Below are positions 26,085-34,621 of a DNA stretch of 64,000 nt, in pieces (position 1 is the stretch's first letter; each line of letters starts with the position of its first letter). Location of the stretch: positions 4,092,001 through 4,156,000 of the forward strand of contig NZ_CP034363.1 of the NCBI RefSeq assembly GCF_007981265.1, given 5' to 3'. Below the pieces are notes generated by a model. It saw nothing but the letters and a program-made list of their open reading frames with translations. It was not told the DNA's origin and searched no databases. This DNA comes from Pantoea sp. CCBC3-3-1. Lineage in GTDB: Bacteria; Pseudomonadota; Gammaproteobacteria; Enterobacterales; Enterobacteriaceae. A program made the position numbers and the translations under genes.

Positions 26085-26437
26085 GAGGCTCTCCTGTTAC
26101 GTTTCACTGACCAGCCCCGGGCATCCACTATCAGTTTCGGATTGCCCATTCCCAGCCGGCGTTTTTTGGTCTCCAGTCGCTGCCAGAGCCAGTTCTCGGG
26201 CTTACCGCGCTTGAGCCTGGCCATCCAGCGGCCGCCAAACCAGACGAGCAGCAGCGGCATGACCAGCAGGCCGGTGGGAACAACAACCCAGCCGGCCAGC
26301 GGGATAAACGGCAGTGACAGGAGCAGACCCACTCCCGCGCCGGCAAGGGCTGCCAGCCCCATCTCATGGGTGGTAAACCCGCGAAACACCACGGGCTCAC
26401 TGTTGAGACGGTCAGGGAGAAAACGAATGGTCTGCAT
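26081..26437 (-). CDS. ICE protein TIGR03750, TraL-like
   Basis: A 118-residue inner membrane protein with two close membrane helices (residues about 28-72). The start FLPDRLNSEPVVFRGFTTHE is the hallmark of the TIGR03750 / TraL group, which anchors the pilus base. The C-terminal tail is strongly basic. It lies 12 bases downstream of the TIGR03745 stop and overlaps TIGR03746. Confidence 0.9.
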   Translation of the reverse strand: MQTIRFLPDRLNSEPVVFRGFTTHEMGLAALAGAGVGLLLSLPFIPLAGWVVVPTGLLVMPLLLVWFGGRWMARLKRGKPENWLWQRLETKKRRLGMGNPKLIVDARGWSVKRNRRAS

Positions 26438-26449
26438 CGTCGTGGACTC

Positions 26450-26836
26450 CTACAGCAGAATGTCGGCAGACTTGCCGACCAGCCAGATAACGGTAACCAG
26501 CAGCACCACGCCCACCACGATAATGGAGCCAAATTTGGTCCAGGTGGCCCGCTCGTTACGGACTTCGGTAAACGTGTGCAGGGCAGCAATGGCGACGCTG
26601 ATAAAGGCAACGGCGGCCACGACCAGCCCGCCGATGACAAGACCATCCTGGATGTACCCCTTGATTTGTCCGGACAGGCCGCTTCCGCCGCCTGATGTGG
26701 GGGGTTCAACCTGGGGTAAATCAGCGAAGGCCGGTTTGCAGGTGAGCCAGCCCAGAATAGCCAGCGTACCGGCGCGGGTCAGCGCACGGCTGCCAAGACG
26801 GCGCAGGCGGGCAACAACAGACTCAGATTGGTGCAT
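26450..26836 (-). CDS. ICE membrane protein TIGR03745, possible pilin
   Basis: A 128-residue protein with a signal-like N terminus (residues 10-38, cut near PAFA), a short Gly/Ser/Pro part and two membrane helices (residues 60-85 and 95-118). This is the layout of VirB2/TraA-type pilins, and TIGR03745 holds the pilin place in this operon class. The ATG at 26836 follows AGGAGATACA; the longer frame upstream is not needed. Confidence 0.85.
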   Translation of the reverse strand: MHQSESVVARLRRLGSRALTRAGTLAILGWLTCKPAFADLPQVEPPTSGGGSGLSGQIKGYIQDGLVIGGLVVAAVAFISVAIAALHTFTEVRNERATWTKFGSIIVVGVVLLVTVIWLVGKSADILL

Positions 26837-26867
26837 GAAATGTATCTCCTGAAATGATTTGAATGCG

Positions 26868-27110
26868 TTAACTGGCGAACATCCAGATACACGCGAGCAA
26901 CAGCAGCACGACGCGGATAACAAATCGCCCCAGCGCCGCATCCCGCACTTTGGTGTTACTCCACCCGGTCCAGACATCCGACAGCCCCCACGCGGCCCAC
27001 AGAAAAAGAAACGCTATCAGTGCCCCGATGCTGAGCAGATTAAGAATGCTCAGGTCAAGGCTGCCGGAGCCGGCTTTAAACGCGTTGGTTTGCTCGGGTG
27101 TCATGGGCAT
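26868..27110 (-). CDS. ICE protein TIGR03758
   Basis: An 80-residue membrane protein with two hydrophobic segments (residues 20-45 and 58-80), a member of the TIGR03758 family. It starts MPMTPEQTNAFKAGSG, a well-conserved beginning. With TIGR03745 it forms the pilin-like pair of the transfer operon. Its start shares one base with the RAQPRD gene stop. Confidence 0.85.
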   Translation of the reverse strand: MPMTPEQTNAFKAGSGSLDLSILNLLSIGALIAFLFLWAAWGLSDVWTGWSNTKVRDAALGRFVIRVVLLLLACIWMFAS

Positions 27111-27457
27111 CAGGGCCGCTCCCGCCGGTAATTACCGGCCACAAAAGACGGGTCACGCGGTTGCGCGCGGGAGGGTTCCAGATAGCGGTCAATGCCGCTG
27201 CGGATGGTGTTGAGATCGGATGTGGCCTGACGGTAATCAAAGAAAAAGCGGCCACGGTCAGCCGGGTCGGCCTGTGCAGCCGCCACGCGGGCCCGTTCAA
27301 GCGACGCCTGAACCTGGTCCAGCTGACGCTGAACAGACGCAAGCTCGTCTTTCTCGGATGCCTGTGCAGCAGCTGACGCCAGAAAGGTCAGCAGCACCAG
27401 GCCGGTGATGCCCGGGACACGACGGTTGTGCCGCATGGCCGGACGATTTGAGTTCAT
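27110..27457 (-). CDS. ICE protein of the RAQPRD family
   Basis: A 115-residue exported protein with a signal peptide (ITGLVLLTFLASAAAQA) and a helical region (SEKDELASVQRQLDQVQASL), then the family motif around RAQPRDPSF near residue 102 that gives it its name. It is the first gene of the long minus-strand operon to 18966. I start at the ATG at 27457, which has GGAGGTGCGT before it. The role is unknown beyond its strict link to ICE transfer genes. Confidence 0.9.
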   Translation of the reverse strand: MNSNRPAMRHNRRVPGITGLVLLTFLASAAAQASEKDELASVQRQLDQVQASLERARVAAAQADPADRGRFFFDYRQATSDLNTIRSGIDRYLEPSRAQPRDPSFVAGNYRRERP

Positions 27458-27636
27458 ACGCACCTCCAGAAGGATTAAGGGGTGCGGACAGGATGCGGAA
27501 GGGGGAGCTTCGGGTCAGCGATAAACCCTAAACAGGAATTTCAAAATTAATTGCAGGCCAGTGCCGGTGGCAGGAATAGCTGTAAATAAATATTCATTGT
27601 GGTATTAAGAAAAGCTCAACGGGAAACAGAGGGAAA

Positions 27637-27990
27637 ATGAAAATGATGAAGACTGCACTGAAGGCCACGTTAATCACTGCACTGATTACTGGCCCTGTTC
27701 TTGCTGCCGATGCTAATAAAAAGGTTGAACTGTCAGACCTGCATTTCGCCACTACCGGAAATGGATTGCAGCAACTGGAAGGTACGGGAACGAATGTATC
27801 GGATAAGCCCGTGAAGTCTGTATTTGTCAAATTCAACTTGCTGCAGAATGGCGCAGTGGTAGGGAATACTATAGCAATGGCTGAGAACCTGGAGCCGGGT
27901 CAGCAATGGAAGCTACAGGCCCCCTTTAACAGCCTGTCCATTAAGCCAGACAGCTTTAAAGTGACAGAGCTGACTGTTTATAATAACTGA
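27637..27990 (+). CDS. FxLYD-type periplasmic protein
   Basis: A 117-residue exported protein with a signal peptide (ITALITGPVLAAD). The mature part has the FxLYD-domain layout: LQQLEGTGTNVSDKPVKSVFVKF, an EPGQQWKLQAPF turn and the final strands. Such domains bind or chaperone at the cell surface, but no reaction is known. It is read against the transfer operons and stands between the RAQPRD gene and TIGR03747 with its own start region, so it is likely a small cargo gene. A basal promoter cannot be pinned down. Confidence 0.7.
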   Translation: MKMMKTALKATLITALITGPVLAADANKKVELSDLHFATTGNGLQQLEGTGTNVSDKPVKSVFVKFNLLQNGAVVGNTIAMAENLEPGQQWKLQAPFNSLSIKPDSFKVTELTVYNN

Positions 27991-28079
27991 CACTGACGCG
28001 CCAGTAACGGTTGTTTCGTGGCTTGTCTGCTGACGGCAGGCGCGCAAAACAGGTTTTGCACGCCTCCGTCCAGCGCCGG

Positions 28080-28838
28080 TTAAAGATACTTCTTGAACGA
28101 AGCCGTGGTCACGGTCACGGCAATCCCCAGCAGGACAGCCGCCGGCAACAGCAGCAGGTTCGGGTAGACTGCCGTGGGCCAGGAAAGGTACAGCATGGCG
28201 GGCACCACAGCGGCCGGCTTGACCAGCTTCTTGGCATGATGATAGACAAAGGAACTTTCATACCCCGCCCCATAACGCCGCAGATCACGCCGCCCCAGCC
28301 CCTCAACCAGCGCCACCACCACGACCAGCACAAACAGTGGCACGGACAGCCCCAGGATGGTGACACGTACCAGGGTGATAATGCTTATCCATATTGTGGC
28401 CAGCAGATATTCACGCAGGTAGCCGGCAAGCCAGCCGCTCCAGCTGTTGATTTCCCGGGTGATGGCATTATCACTGTGCATCTGGTGCGCATACTGCTGA
28501 CGGACCCAGTCCAGGAAGCCACTGTCCACAAAGGCCCACTGATATGCAACAGTCACCCACCGGACGACGGTCACGGAAGGCTCAGACAGCAACAGGCTGC
28601 GGGTGAACTCTGTGGACAGCCATCCCAGCTCGGTGTTCATGACCGCTTCACTGTGCGCCGCCCCGGCTTCCGGCCAGAAAAACGCGATGCCGATATATTC
28701 AATCAGCAGGCTCAGCAGCAGCGAGGACAGCACCACGCCCACCAGGGCCCACGGCCAGCCCCAGAGCAGGTTATACAGAATGCCGTGCTTGCGCTCCGGC
28801 AGCGTTTGCTGCTGTGGAGGACGTTTTACCTCAGCCAT
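28080..28838 (-). CDS. ICE membrane protein TIGR03747
   Basis: A 252-residue inner membrane protein of the TIGR03747 family (DUF4400 type). It has membrane segments near residues 24-50, 140-185 and 210-245 and a central periplasmic loop with WVTVAYQWAFVDSGFLDWVRQ. The family is always found just after the TraD coupling protein in this ICE group. Its start overlaps the traD stop by eight bases. It may stabilise the coupling protein in the membrane, an inference from gene order. Confidence 0.85.
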   Translation of the reverse strand: MAEVKRPPQQQTLPERKHGILYNLLWGWPWALVGVVLSSLLLSLLIEYIGIAFFWPEAGAAHSEAVMNTELGWLSTEFTRSLLLSEPSVTVVRWVTVAYQWAFVDSGFLDWVRQQYAHQMHSDNAITREINSWSGWLAGYLREYLLATIWISIITLVRVTILGLSVPLFVLVVVVALVEGLGRRDLRRYGAGYESSFVYHHAKKLVKPAAVVPAMLYLSWPTAVYPNLLLLPAAVLLGIAVTVTTASFKKYL

Positions 28839-30930
28839 TCTCCCCTCCTGTGACCGGCACGTTCAGGGCCGGACCGTCCCGCCACCAGGATTCGCCGCTG
28901 TGATAGCTGCGCCGCATCTCCTCCGCGATTTTCTCGATACTTTCCGGCATCAGCACATCATCAGCATCCCCGGCAGGCAGCGGCATACGTATTTTCCACA
29001 GTTGACCGCCCTCCAGCAGGGCAAACGCCTGCCCTTTTGGCAGCGTCACGATATCGGCCGGCTCCAGCAGTGGGACTTTTACCGTGCCGACGCGGTCCTG
29101 GGTGCTGGAGGTGAAGTCCTGGTCTGCGTTGACATCCGCCGTGTCCTGATGCCCGGAGACCAGCGTTTTGGTGTAAATCTCCACCTGCGGCAGCTGCGTG
29201 GTCAGTAGCTCAGCGGTGCGGTTCTCCCTGACGCGCAGCATAATCAGGTTGTTAAAGTTACCCTGTACCTGGGCCGTCTTGGCCGCATTCCCGATGCGTG
29301 CCTCAATATCAGAAGAGGTCTGGGTATAGGCCGTCACCTGCATACCGGCACCGCCCCCTTTATTGATGAGAGGGATAAACTCATCCCCCATCAGCTCGTT
29401 AAACTCATCGCAGTGCAGGTTAATCAGGGACTTCCCTTCTTTACCGCCCGGCAGGCCCGCATTGATGCCGTGTTTATAAATGTGCCCGGCCACGCTCACC
29501 AGATCGGCGAACATGGAATTGCCCACGGCACTTGCCACCATACTGTCGCTGAGCGCATCGAGCCCCACATAGACCACGGCTTTTTTACGGATGATTTGCT
29601 CCCAGTCAAATATGGGCCGTGAGTCATCCATATCGAGATAGTCAGGGGCCAGAAGTTCAGCGGTCTTGCCGGTGGTCAGTTTTTCCAGCAGCGGCAGCAG
29701 GGATGCCACAATTTTGTCAAAGTAAGTACGGTCATAACGTACCGCTGAGCGCAGCCCGTCAAGAATGGGATCGTAGAGTTTTTTACCCTCTTCAGAACTC
29801 AGGGCAATTTCAATGGCCCAGATGCGTAAGGCATCCGGCTGCCCCTGCATGTTACGGGGCACGTCGTCCTCTCCCAGCACCTGCTGATTATTCTCAATCT
29901 GCGTCTGCAGAGAGGGTAGTTGCTCATGAATGATTTTCTCGGCGTAGCGGATATAGAGATCGGCGATGTTGTTCACGTAGCGCATAATCAGCGTGTAATC
30001 AGGGCGCTCTCCCAGGGCGACCAGTGCACGGGCAATAATATTGACGAACCGCCAGGCAAATTCACGAAAGGCGGCATTATTGCCGTCCCCTGAAAGCTGA
30101 CCGGCCACGCGGGACGCCACCTCTGACACGCGGCCAAAACGCCCGACGGCATTATAACGGGCTGACATTTCAGGCCAGCCAAGATGAAAAATATACAGCT
30201 CGTCCCCGCGCCCGGCCCGGTGGGCCTCTGCCCAGACGCGTTTCATCAGGTCTGCGTCCCCTTTCGGATCAAACACGATGGTGACTTCACCCCGCCGGAT
30301 ATCCTGGGTGACCAGCAGCTCTGCCAGCCGGGTCTTGCCGACGCGCGTGGTGCCGTATACCACCGTATGGCCAACGCGCTCCCCCAGGGCCAGGGTGACA
30401 TCTTTTTCGTCGGGCTCGATGCCGTGCAGCGCCGGATTCCCGCCCACCGGCGGTAATGGCCGCACCGGGTTCAGCGGCGTATCGGCACTCAGCAGCTTGC
30501 CCAGCCAGGGCAGACGATGCTCTGTCAGCATTTCAAGATGACGCGCGCCCTGGTAAAAGCGGTTCGGCTGCAGATAGCGGGCCACTTCCGGGCGCAGCGT
30601 ATCCTGCAGGCGCTGGGTGTGTTTCTGGGTCCAGCGAAACCCCCGCCCGAGAAACAGGCGACGATGGCTGACGGGGATCTGTTTAGTACTCATGACATAG
30701 CGCGGCAGGCGGCGGAGATTCCGGCGGTAGCGAATAATCTTCATCCCCTGATGGGTGCGGGTGACGGCCAGCGCCGCAAACCCGGCAGCAGTGACATAGC
30801 TGACTGACGGGGCCAGGGCAACAGCCCACGGGGCCTGGACACAGACATACGCTGCCATGCCCGATACCACGGCGGTATTCAGCTCAACGGCCGGACGCAA
30901 CAGGGCTTCAATCACGTAACGGTTACTCAT
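28831..30930 (-). CDS. traD: Type IV coupling protein TraD (TIGR03743)
   Basis: A 699-residue coupling ATPase that brings the relaxosome to the secretion channel. Two membrane helices (residues about 22-60) precede the ATPase: Walker A VVYGTTRVGKTRLAELL near residue 190, Walker B VTIVFDPKGDADL near 215 and the HCDEFNELMG segment near 480. The TQTSSDIEARIGNAAK stretch is typical of the class. It overlaps the next upstream gene by eight bases. It needs a relaxase, which is not in the window. Confidence 0.95.
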   Translation of the reverse strand: MSNRYVIEALLRPAVELNTAVVSGMAAYVCVQAPWAVALAPSVSYVTAAGFAALAVTRTHQGMKIIRYRRNLRRLPRYVMSTKQIPVSHRRLFLGRGFRWTQKHTQRLQDTLRPEVARYLQPNRFYQGARHLEMLTEHRLPWLGKLLSADTPLNPVRPLPPVGGNPALHGIEPDEKDVTLALGERVGHTVVYGTTRVGKTRLAELLVTQDIRRGEVTIVFDPKGDADLMKRVWAEAHRAGRGDELYIFHLGWPEMSARYNAVGRFGRVSEVASRVAGQLSGDGNNAAFREFAWRFVNIIARALVALGERPDYTLIMRYVNNIADLYIRYAEKIIHEQLPSLQTQIENNQQVLGEDDVPRNMQGQPDALRIWAIEIALSSEEGKKLYDPILDGLRSAVRYDRTYFDKIVASLLPLLEKLTTGKTAELLAPDYLDMDDSRPIFDWEQIIRKKAVVYVGLDALSDSMVASAVGNSMFADLVSVAGHIYKHGINAGLPGGKEGKSLINLHCDEFNELMGDEFIPLINKGGGAGMQVTAYTQTSSDIEARIGNAAKTAQVQGNFNNLIMLRVRENRTAELLTTQLPQVEIYTKTLVSGHQDTADVNADQDFTSSTQDRVGTVKVPLLEPADIVTLPKGQAFALLEGGQLWKIRMPLPAGDADDVLMPESIEKIAEEMRRSYHSGESWWRDGPALNVPVTGGENG

Positions 30931-31408
30931 CGCCTGCCTCCTTTATGATTTTACCATTGGCCATACGGATATACGCCCCCTTTCCGGCACCGGCTTCCCT
31001 GCGGGGCAGACAGTGGTAATGCAGGGCATTCGCCAGTAAGCGCCAGAGCACATACAGAACATTCGACAGAAAGAGAAAAACGAACCATACGGCCCGCAAT
31101 GACAGCAGGTAATTATTCGCCGCGGTTTCTGTGGAGACGGCTGTGACGGTGCAGGCTGCCGGCTTTGCTTCAGGCGGAGCCGCATTATCAGGCACCGGGC
31201 ATTCCTCCCACATGTAGTGTCCGGGCGGCGCGGTGCGCCATGCCGTTGCCTCCTTCTGCAGCTGGTCGTTAAGGTCACTGACCGGATGGCCCAGGACAAT
31301 CCAGGCGAGCAGGAGTACACCGCAGAAAGCGGCAGGCAGGAACACGGCATGACGGAATAAACAGAACACAAGCCACAACGCGTAACGCAGACTGTTCAGG
31401 ATGATATG
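30923..31408 (-). CDS. ICE membrane protein upstream of TraD
   Basis: A 161-residue inner membrane protein with helices at residues 8-45 and 98-125 and a periplasmic loop holding a Cys pair (WEECPVPDN, PAACTVTAV). It is the ICE gene that usually comes before traD and whose stop overlaps it. No domain name can be given. I use the ATG at 31408, which follows GAGGAATCC; a longer frame exists. Probably a transfer-apparatus component. Confidence 0.6.
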   Translation of the reverse strand, partial: HIILNSLRYALWLVFCLFRHAVFLPAAFCGVLLLAWIVLGHPVSDLNDQLQKEATAWRTAPPGHYMWEECPVPDNAAPPEAKPAACTVTAVSTETAANNYLLSLRAVWFVFLFLSNVLYVLWRLLANALHYHCLPRREAGAGKGAYIRMANGKIIKEAGDE

Positions 31409-31421
31409 CATAAGGGATTCC

Positions 31422-31994
31422 TCAGAGATATTGCCGGACGTCCTGACCGGCAAGAATGGCCAGCAGGCGTTGCCCGCTGATGATGCGCAGGCGCGGTGAC
31501 GCCGTGCAAAGGGTGCGGCTCATCTTTCCGGTACGGCCCGTGTGGATAAACAGCCCCCGGCGGCCAGACTGCAGGAGAAGCCGGTCGAAGTCCTCAACAT
31601 GTGCGGGGGAAACAGCACGACTGTACCGTTTGGCCTGGATAAGCCAGTGCTCGCCGTCGATGATGACCTGGCCATCAAGGCCGCCGTCACCGCTGTAGGA
31701 GGCATTACGCACCACGGTCAGCCCCTGGCGTTCAAAGGCAGACAGCAACAGCTCTTCAAAGACATAGGGGCTGATTTTGCGCAGATAAGTCAGGCGCTGC
31801 CCGTCTCCCGGCAGGCGGGTCAGTTTATCCAGTACCCGCCCCGCCGTTGCCCGGTATCGCCGGTGACGGCGGGCGCTGGCGTTTTCCCGCCGGCGCAGGT
31901 TGAGAAAGGCCATCGCCACCAGGAAGAGGATGGCCAGCATGGCAATCCCTGCGGGGTGCCCTGTCAGCAGACCGTTGAGCGGTGTCGCTACCAT
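31422..31994 (-). CDS. Mrr-like restriction endonuclease domain protein
   Basis: A 190-residue protein with one or two N-terminal membrane segments (residues 15-33) and a C-terminal Mrr/restriction-endonuclease fold. The nuclease motif is visible: YSGDGGLDGQVII near residue 100, then HWLIQAKRYS, i.e. the D-x(n)-QxK pattern, followed by VEDFDRLLLQSGRRGLFI. A membrane-bound nuclease of this kind belongs to many ICE transfer operons, but its task is unknown. It overlaps TIGR03765 by one base. Confidence 0.8.
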   Translation of the reverse strand: MVATPLNGLLTGHPAGIAMLAILFLVAMAFLNLRRRENASARRHRRYRATAGRVLDKLTRLPGDGQRLTYLRKISPYVFEELLLSAFERQGLTVVRNASYSGDGGLDGQVIIDGEHWLIQAKRYSRAVSPAHVEDFDRLLLQSGRRGLFIHTGRTGKMSRTLCTASPRLRIISGQRLLAILAGQDVRQYL

Positions 31995-32515
31995 TACGGC
32001 CTGACCTGCTGCGTCAGGCCGGTATCAGTGATGAGTACCGGATAATGCGCGATCTGCAGGCGACGGGCCAGCTCGCTGCCGGAAGCCGGGGCCAGGCTGA
32101 CACCGGGTGCCAGCTCGCGCAGCTCGCGCACGGCAGCCATGTCCGTAACGTTGACGATCATCCCGGCCGCATGCTGTTCAGCCAGTGCGCCGGCATTGGC
32201 CTTCAGCCAGTCACGGGACAGGGCATCATCCCCGATCAGAAACAACGCCCCGATGCCGGGCAGCTGCAGCGGCCGGTCGGGAACGCTGCCCGGGCGCAAC
32301 TCCGGCGTGAATACCGGGAGCATGGCGGCCTCGCCCTGCAGCACGGGTGACGGGGGTGAAGGTTCGGTGTCGTTTTCCGTGCTCATGCCGGGCTGTTTAT
32401 TGACGGCCTCATAATACGGGGCGGCATCTTCACCGCCCAGATCAGCAATCACGTTCAGTTCAGCATGGCCGGTCAGGGGAAGGAGGGTAAACAGCAGTAA
32501 GGACAGCGTTTTCAT
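31994..32515 (-). CDS. ICE protein TIGR03765 (PFL_4695 family)
   Basis: A 173-residue periplasmic protein with a signal peptide (LLLFTLLPLTGHA). The TIGR03765 family shows here as ELNVIADLGGEDAAPYYEAV just after the cleavage site, PLQLPGIGALFLIGDDALSRDWL near 85 and a C-terminal PVLITDTGLTQQ. It is found between the lytic transglycosylase and the Mrr-like gene in this ICE type. Its function is not known; its sequence layout recalls TraW/TrbC-like proteins. Confidence 0.85.
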   Translation of the reverse strand: MKTLSLLLFTLLPLTGHAELNVIADLGGEDAAPYYEAVNKQPGMSTENDTEPSPPSPVLQGEAAMLPVFTPELRPGSVPDRPLQLPGIGALFLIGDDALSRDWLKANAGALAEQHAAGMIVNVTDMAAVRELRELAPGVSLAPASGSELARRLQIAHYPVLITDTGLTQQVRP

Positions 32516-32520
32516 CAGGG

Positions 32521-33156
32521 TTATCTCCCGGGTTCAGTCCAGACGAAGCCTGGATCGGGGGTGAGCGCAGCAACCGTACGGGGCGCTTCAGCTGCCGGCG
32601 CAGAAATGCGGGGTGCAGGGCTGATTTTTGCCAGATGCCCTCTCACAATGGCGCGGTAACGTGCAGCAGGCTGACCACCTGCGGGATGGTGGTAGCAGCC
32701 GGCCGCATCCAGCCAGCTGCCTGGCTTACGCGCCCAGCACTCACGCAGAATGGTGGCGGCGGCGTTCAGGTTGGTGTAAGGGTCAAACGCATCCCACGTC
32801 GAGGCAAAATGATGACCGTTCCAGCCCAGATTGACCTGGGCAATACCGACATCGATGCGCTTAAGCGGGTGACGCTTCATAAAGACCTGCAGCGCCTGCC
32901 AGGCCTGCAGGCGCGTCTCATAGCGATACCCTTTGCCTGCCACATTGATGGTCCAGGGCCATGGCCGTACTCCGCGGGGAAGTTTGCGCGATGACTCGCT
33001 CAGTGATACCGAGTAAAGCGCTTCCGGGGGAACCCCGTGAGCCATGGCCACGCGGACGTAACCCTCCGGCACCGTCTGGTCAGCATGACCGTCAGAGACG
33101 GCCGCCATCAGTACGCCCAGCGCCAGCGCACCGGTCAGAATGCTGCGATTGCCCAT
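32521..33156 (-). CDS. Lytic transglycosylase of the transfer system
   Basis: A 211-residue exported enzyme that opens peptidoglycan for the secretion channel. The signal peptide ends near VSDGHA. The catalytic glutamate is in YSVSLSESSRKL (residue about 53, the ES-S motif of SLT enzymes), and IDVGIAQVNLGWN (near 118) stands for the GLMQ-IN motif. NAAATILRECW follows. It overlaps the TIGR03759 gene by 22 bases and lies six bases before TIGR03765. Confidence 0.85.
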   Translation of the reverse strand: MGNRSILTGALALGVLMAAVSDGHADQTVPEGYVRVAMAHGVPPEALYSVSLSESSRKLPRGVRPWPWTINVAGKGYRYETRLQAWQALQVFMKRHPLKRIDVGIAQVNLGWNGHHFASTWDAFDPYTNLNAAATILRECWARKPGSWLDAAGCYHHPAGGQPAARYRAIVRGHLAKISPAPRISAPAAEAPRTVAALTPDPGFVWTEPGR

Positions 33157-33860
33157 TTACCGTCTCCCGCCTGCTGCAGTAATACCGGCATCAGGCCGTT
33201 ACCAAAGCGCATCCACCGTCCGCCGTCGTGGTTCAGCGTGACCTGGCGTTTGCGGACCTTTTCCACGGGAATGTGATGGTCCCGCGCCCAGCTGCGCAGC
33301 ACATCATCACTGCCCTGGCTGTCAACCAGATAGATGTCCACCGGCCGGTTGTCAGCCAGCACGGCAGACAGTTTTGCGTCGCAGGTCGCGCAGTCTTTTG
33401 ACCTGACGAACAGTGCCAGCCGGCCGCCGCTGTCGTGCGCCACGCCGGAGGCGTTCCCCATATTGACCGGCAGTGCGCCCGGATACAGACGCTGCCAGGC
33501 CGCGTTCACCTCACGCTGGAAATCAAGCTCTTTCTGGGTGCGGGCAAATTCTTCCTTCACCCACTTTTCCGCAAACTTACGGCGCTCTGCCGGCGTCTGC
33601 GCCTCAATACCCAGGGTGGAAAGCGGATCGAGGCCCGGCGACTGGATACCGCGGGGGCCCTTCATCAGCTGCTGATAACGCTGGTACTCGTCAGCACTGA
33701 GGCCCCACTGACCGGCCTGCTGTTGCAGGTTTTGCTGTGCGGAGTCCGTCCGTTGTGTTGATGCCTGCTGACTGACATCCGTCTGTCCTGATGTGGTCGC
33801 AGCCTGAGTTAGGGGACTCAGCAGCATGGCGGCTAAAAAGGTATGTTTCAGTTTCATCAT
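33135..33860 (-). CDS. ICE protein TIGR03759 (PFL_4693 family), thioredoxin-like
   Basis: A 241-residue periplasmic protein with a signal peptide (FLAAMLLSPLTQA). The first half has coiled-coil character with a WGLSADEYQRYQQLMKGPRG block near residue 53. The second half has a thioredoxin-like centre with a C-x-x-C pair (KDCATCDAKL near 155). That pair may help disulfide formation in the many cysteine-rich TIGR03755/03756 proteins; this is an inference. It overlaps the transglycosylase gene by 22 bases. Confidence 0.85.
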   Translation of the reverse strand: MMKLKHTFLAAMLLSPLTQAATTSGQTDVSQQASTQRTDSAQQNLQQQAGQWGLSADEYQRYQQLMKGPRGIQSPGLDPLSTLGIEAQTPAERRKFAEKWVKEEFARTQKELDFQREVNAAWQRLYPGALPVNMGNASGVAHDSGGRLALFVRSKDCATCDAKLSAVLADNRPVDIYLVDSQGSDDVLRSWARDHHIPVEKVRKRQVTLNHDGGRWMRFGNGLMPVLLQQAGDGKWAIAAF

Positions 33861-33868
33861 TCGCTCCG

Positions 33869-34621
33869 TTATTCTGCCCTGAGTACGGTCAGGCGGCCGT
33901 TAACCCGGAACGTCGCCTCACCGTAACCGGCACTGACCAGCGTCCAGCCGGCAACGGTTTCGCCCGTCCCGACCAGTGTCACCTGCGACAGGCTGCTGTA
34001 ACCCCGGGGAGCGATGGCCGCCCAGGAATCATTCCCCCGCGTCTCCACGCCCGTCAGCACAAAAGGCGCATTGCGGGCCACGCGAAGGGACGGAGCAGCA
34101 CGACGTGTGTCAGCGGGACGGGGCTTTTTTGCCGCAGGTTCTGCTTTTTTAACCGGTGCGGCGACAGGTGCGGCCGGTGCGGGGTGTGTTTTCAGCGCTG
34201 CGAGCTGCTCAGTGAGCGCACTCAGGCGGGTTTCCAGCCCCAGCTGTGCCTCCTGAAGGGTTCGCAATGACTGACGCACGGCGTCATCGCTGCCGGTCTG
34301 TTTCGCAACAGCGCTGAGCCGCTGTTGCACTTCGCCGAGATTTTTCCGCGTGTCCTGCAGACCTGTGCTGAGCGTGGTCACGTCAGACTGCAGGGCCGCG
34401 ACCGTCTCAGCAGAGGCCGCGGTACTGCCCTGCGATTCAAGACGCGTCAGGCGTTCGTCGAGATTCGAGATGCCCAGTGTGAAGGCGGTGTAACCCAGCG
34501 CCAGAATGCCGGCCAGCGCCACACCACCGGCAGTGCCCAGGATGAAGCGGCGGCCGGGACGCCAGCTGAATCTTTTACGGGCCTGCGCGGGGTCCGTATG
34601 AAAAGGTTGCTGTTCGCTCAT
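33869..34621 (-). CDS. Membrane-anchored coiled-coil protein of the pilL operon
   Basis: A 250-residue protein with a cytoplasmic N terminus, one membrane helix (residues 26-50), a long coiled coil (about 52-140), a Pro/Ala/Lys linker and a C-terminal beta-rich domain with APFVLTGVETRGNDSWAAIA and GWTLVSAGYGEATFRVNG. The order resembles TraP/PilP-like proteins that follow PilL in PFGI-1-type elements. It lies between TIGR03759 and PilL and overlaps the latter by four bases. The family name cannot be given with confidence. Confidence 0.6.
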   Translation of the reverse strand: MSEQQPFHTDPAQARKRFSWRPGRRFILGTAGGVALAGILALGYTAFTLGISNLDERLTRLESQGSTAASAETVAALQSDVTTLSTGLQDTRKNLGEVQQRLSAVAKQTGSDDAVRQSLRTLQEAQLGLETRLSALTEQLAALKTHPAPAAPVAAPVKKAEPAAKKPRPADTRRAAPSLRVARNAPFVLTGVETRGNDSWAAIAPRGYSSLSQVTLVGTGETVAGWTLVSAGYGEATFRVNGRLTVLRAE

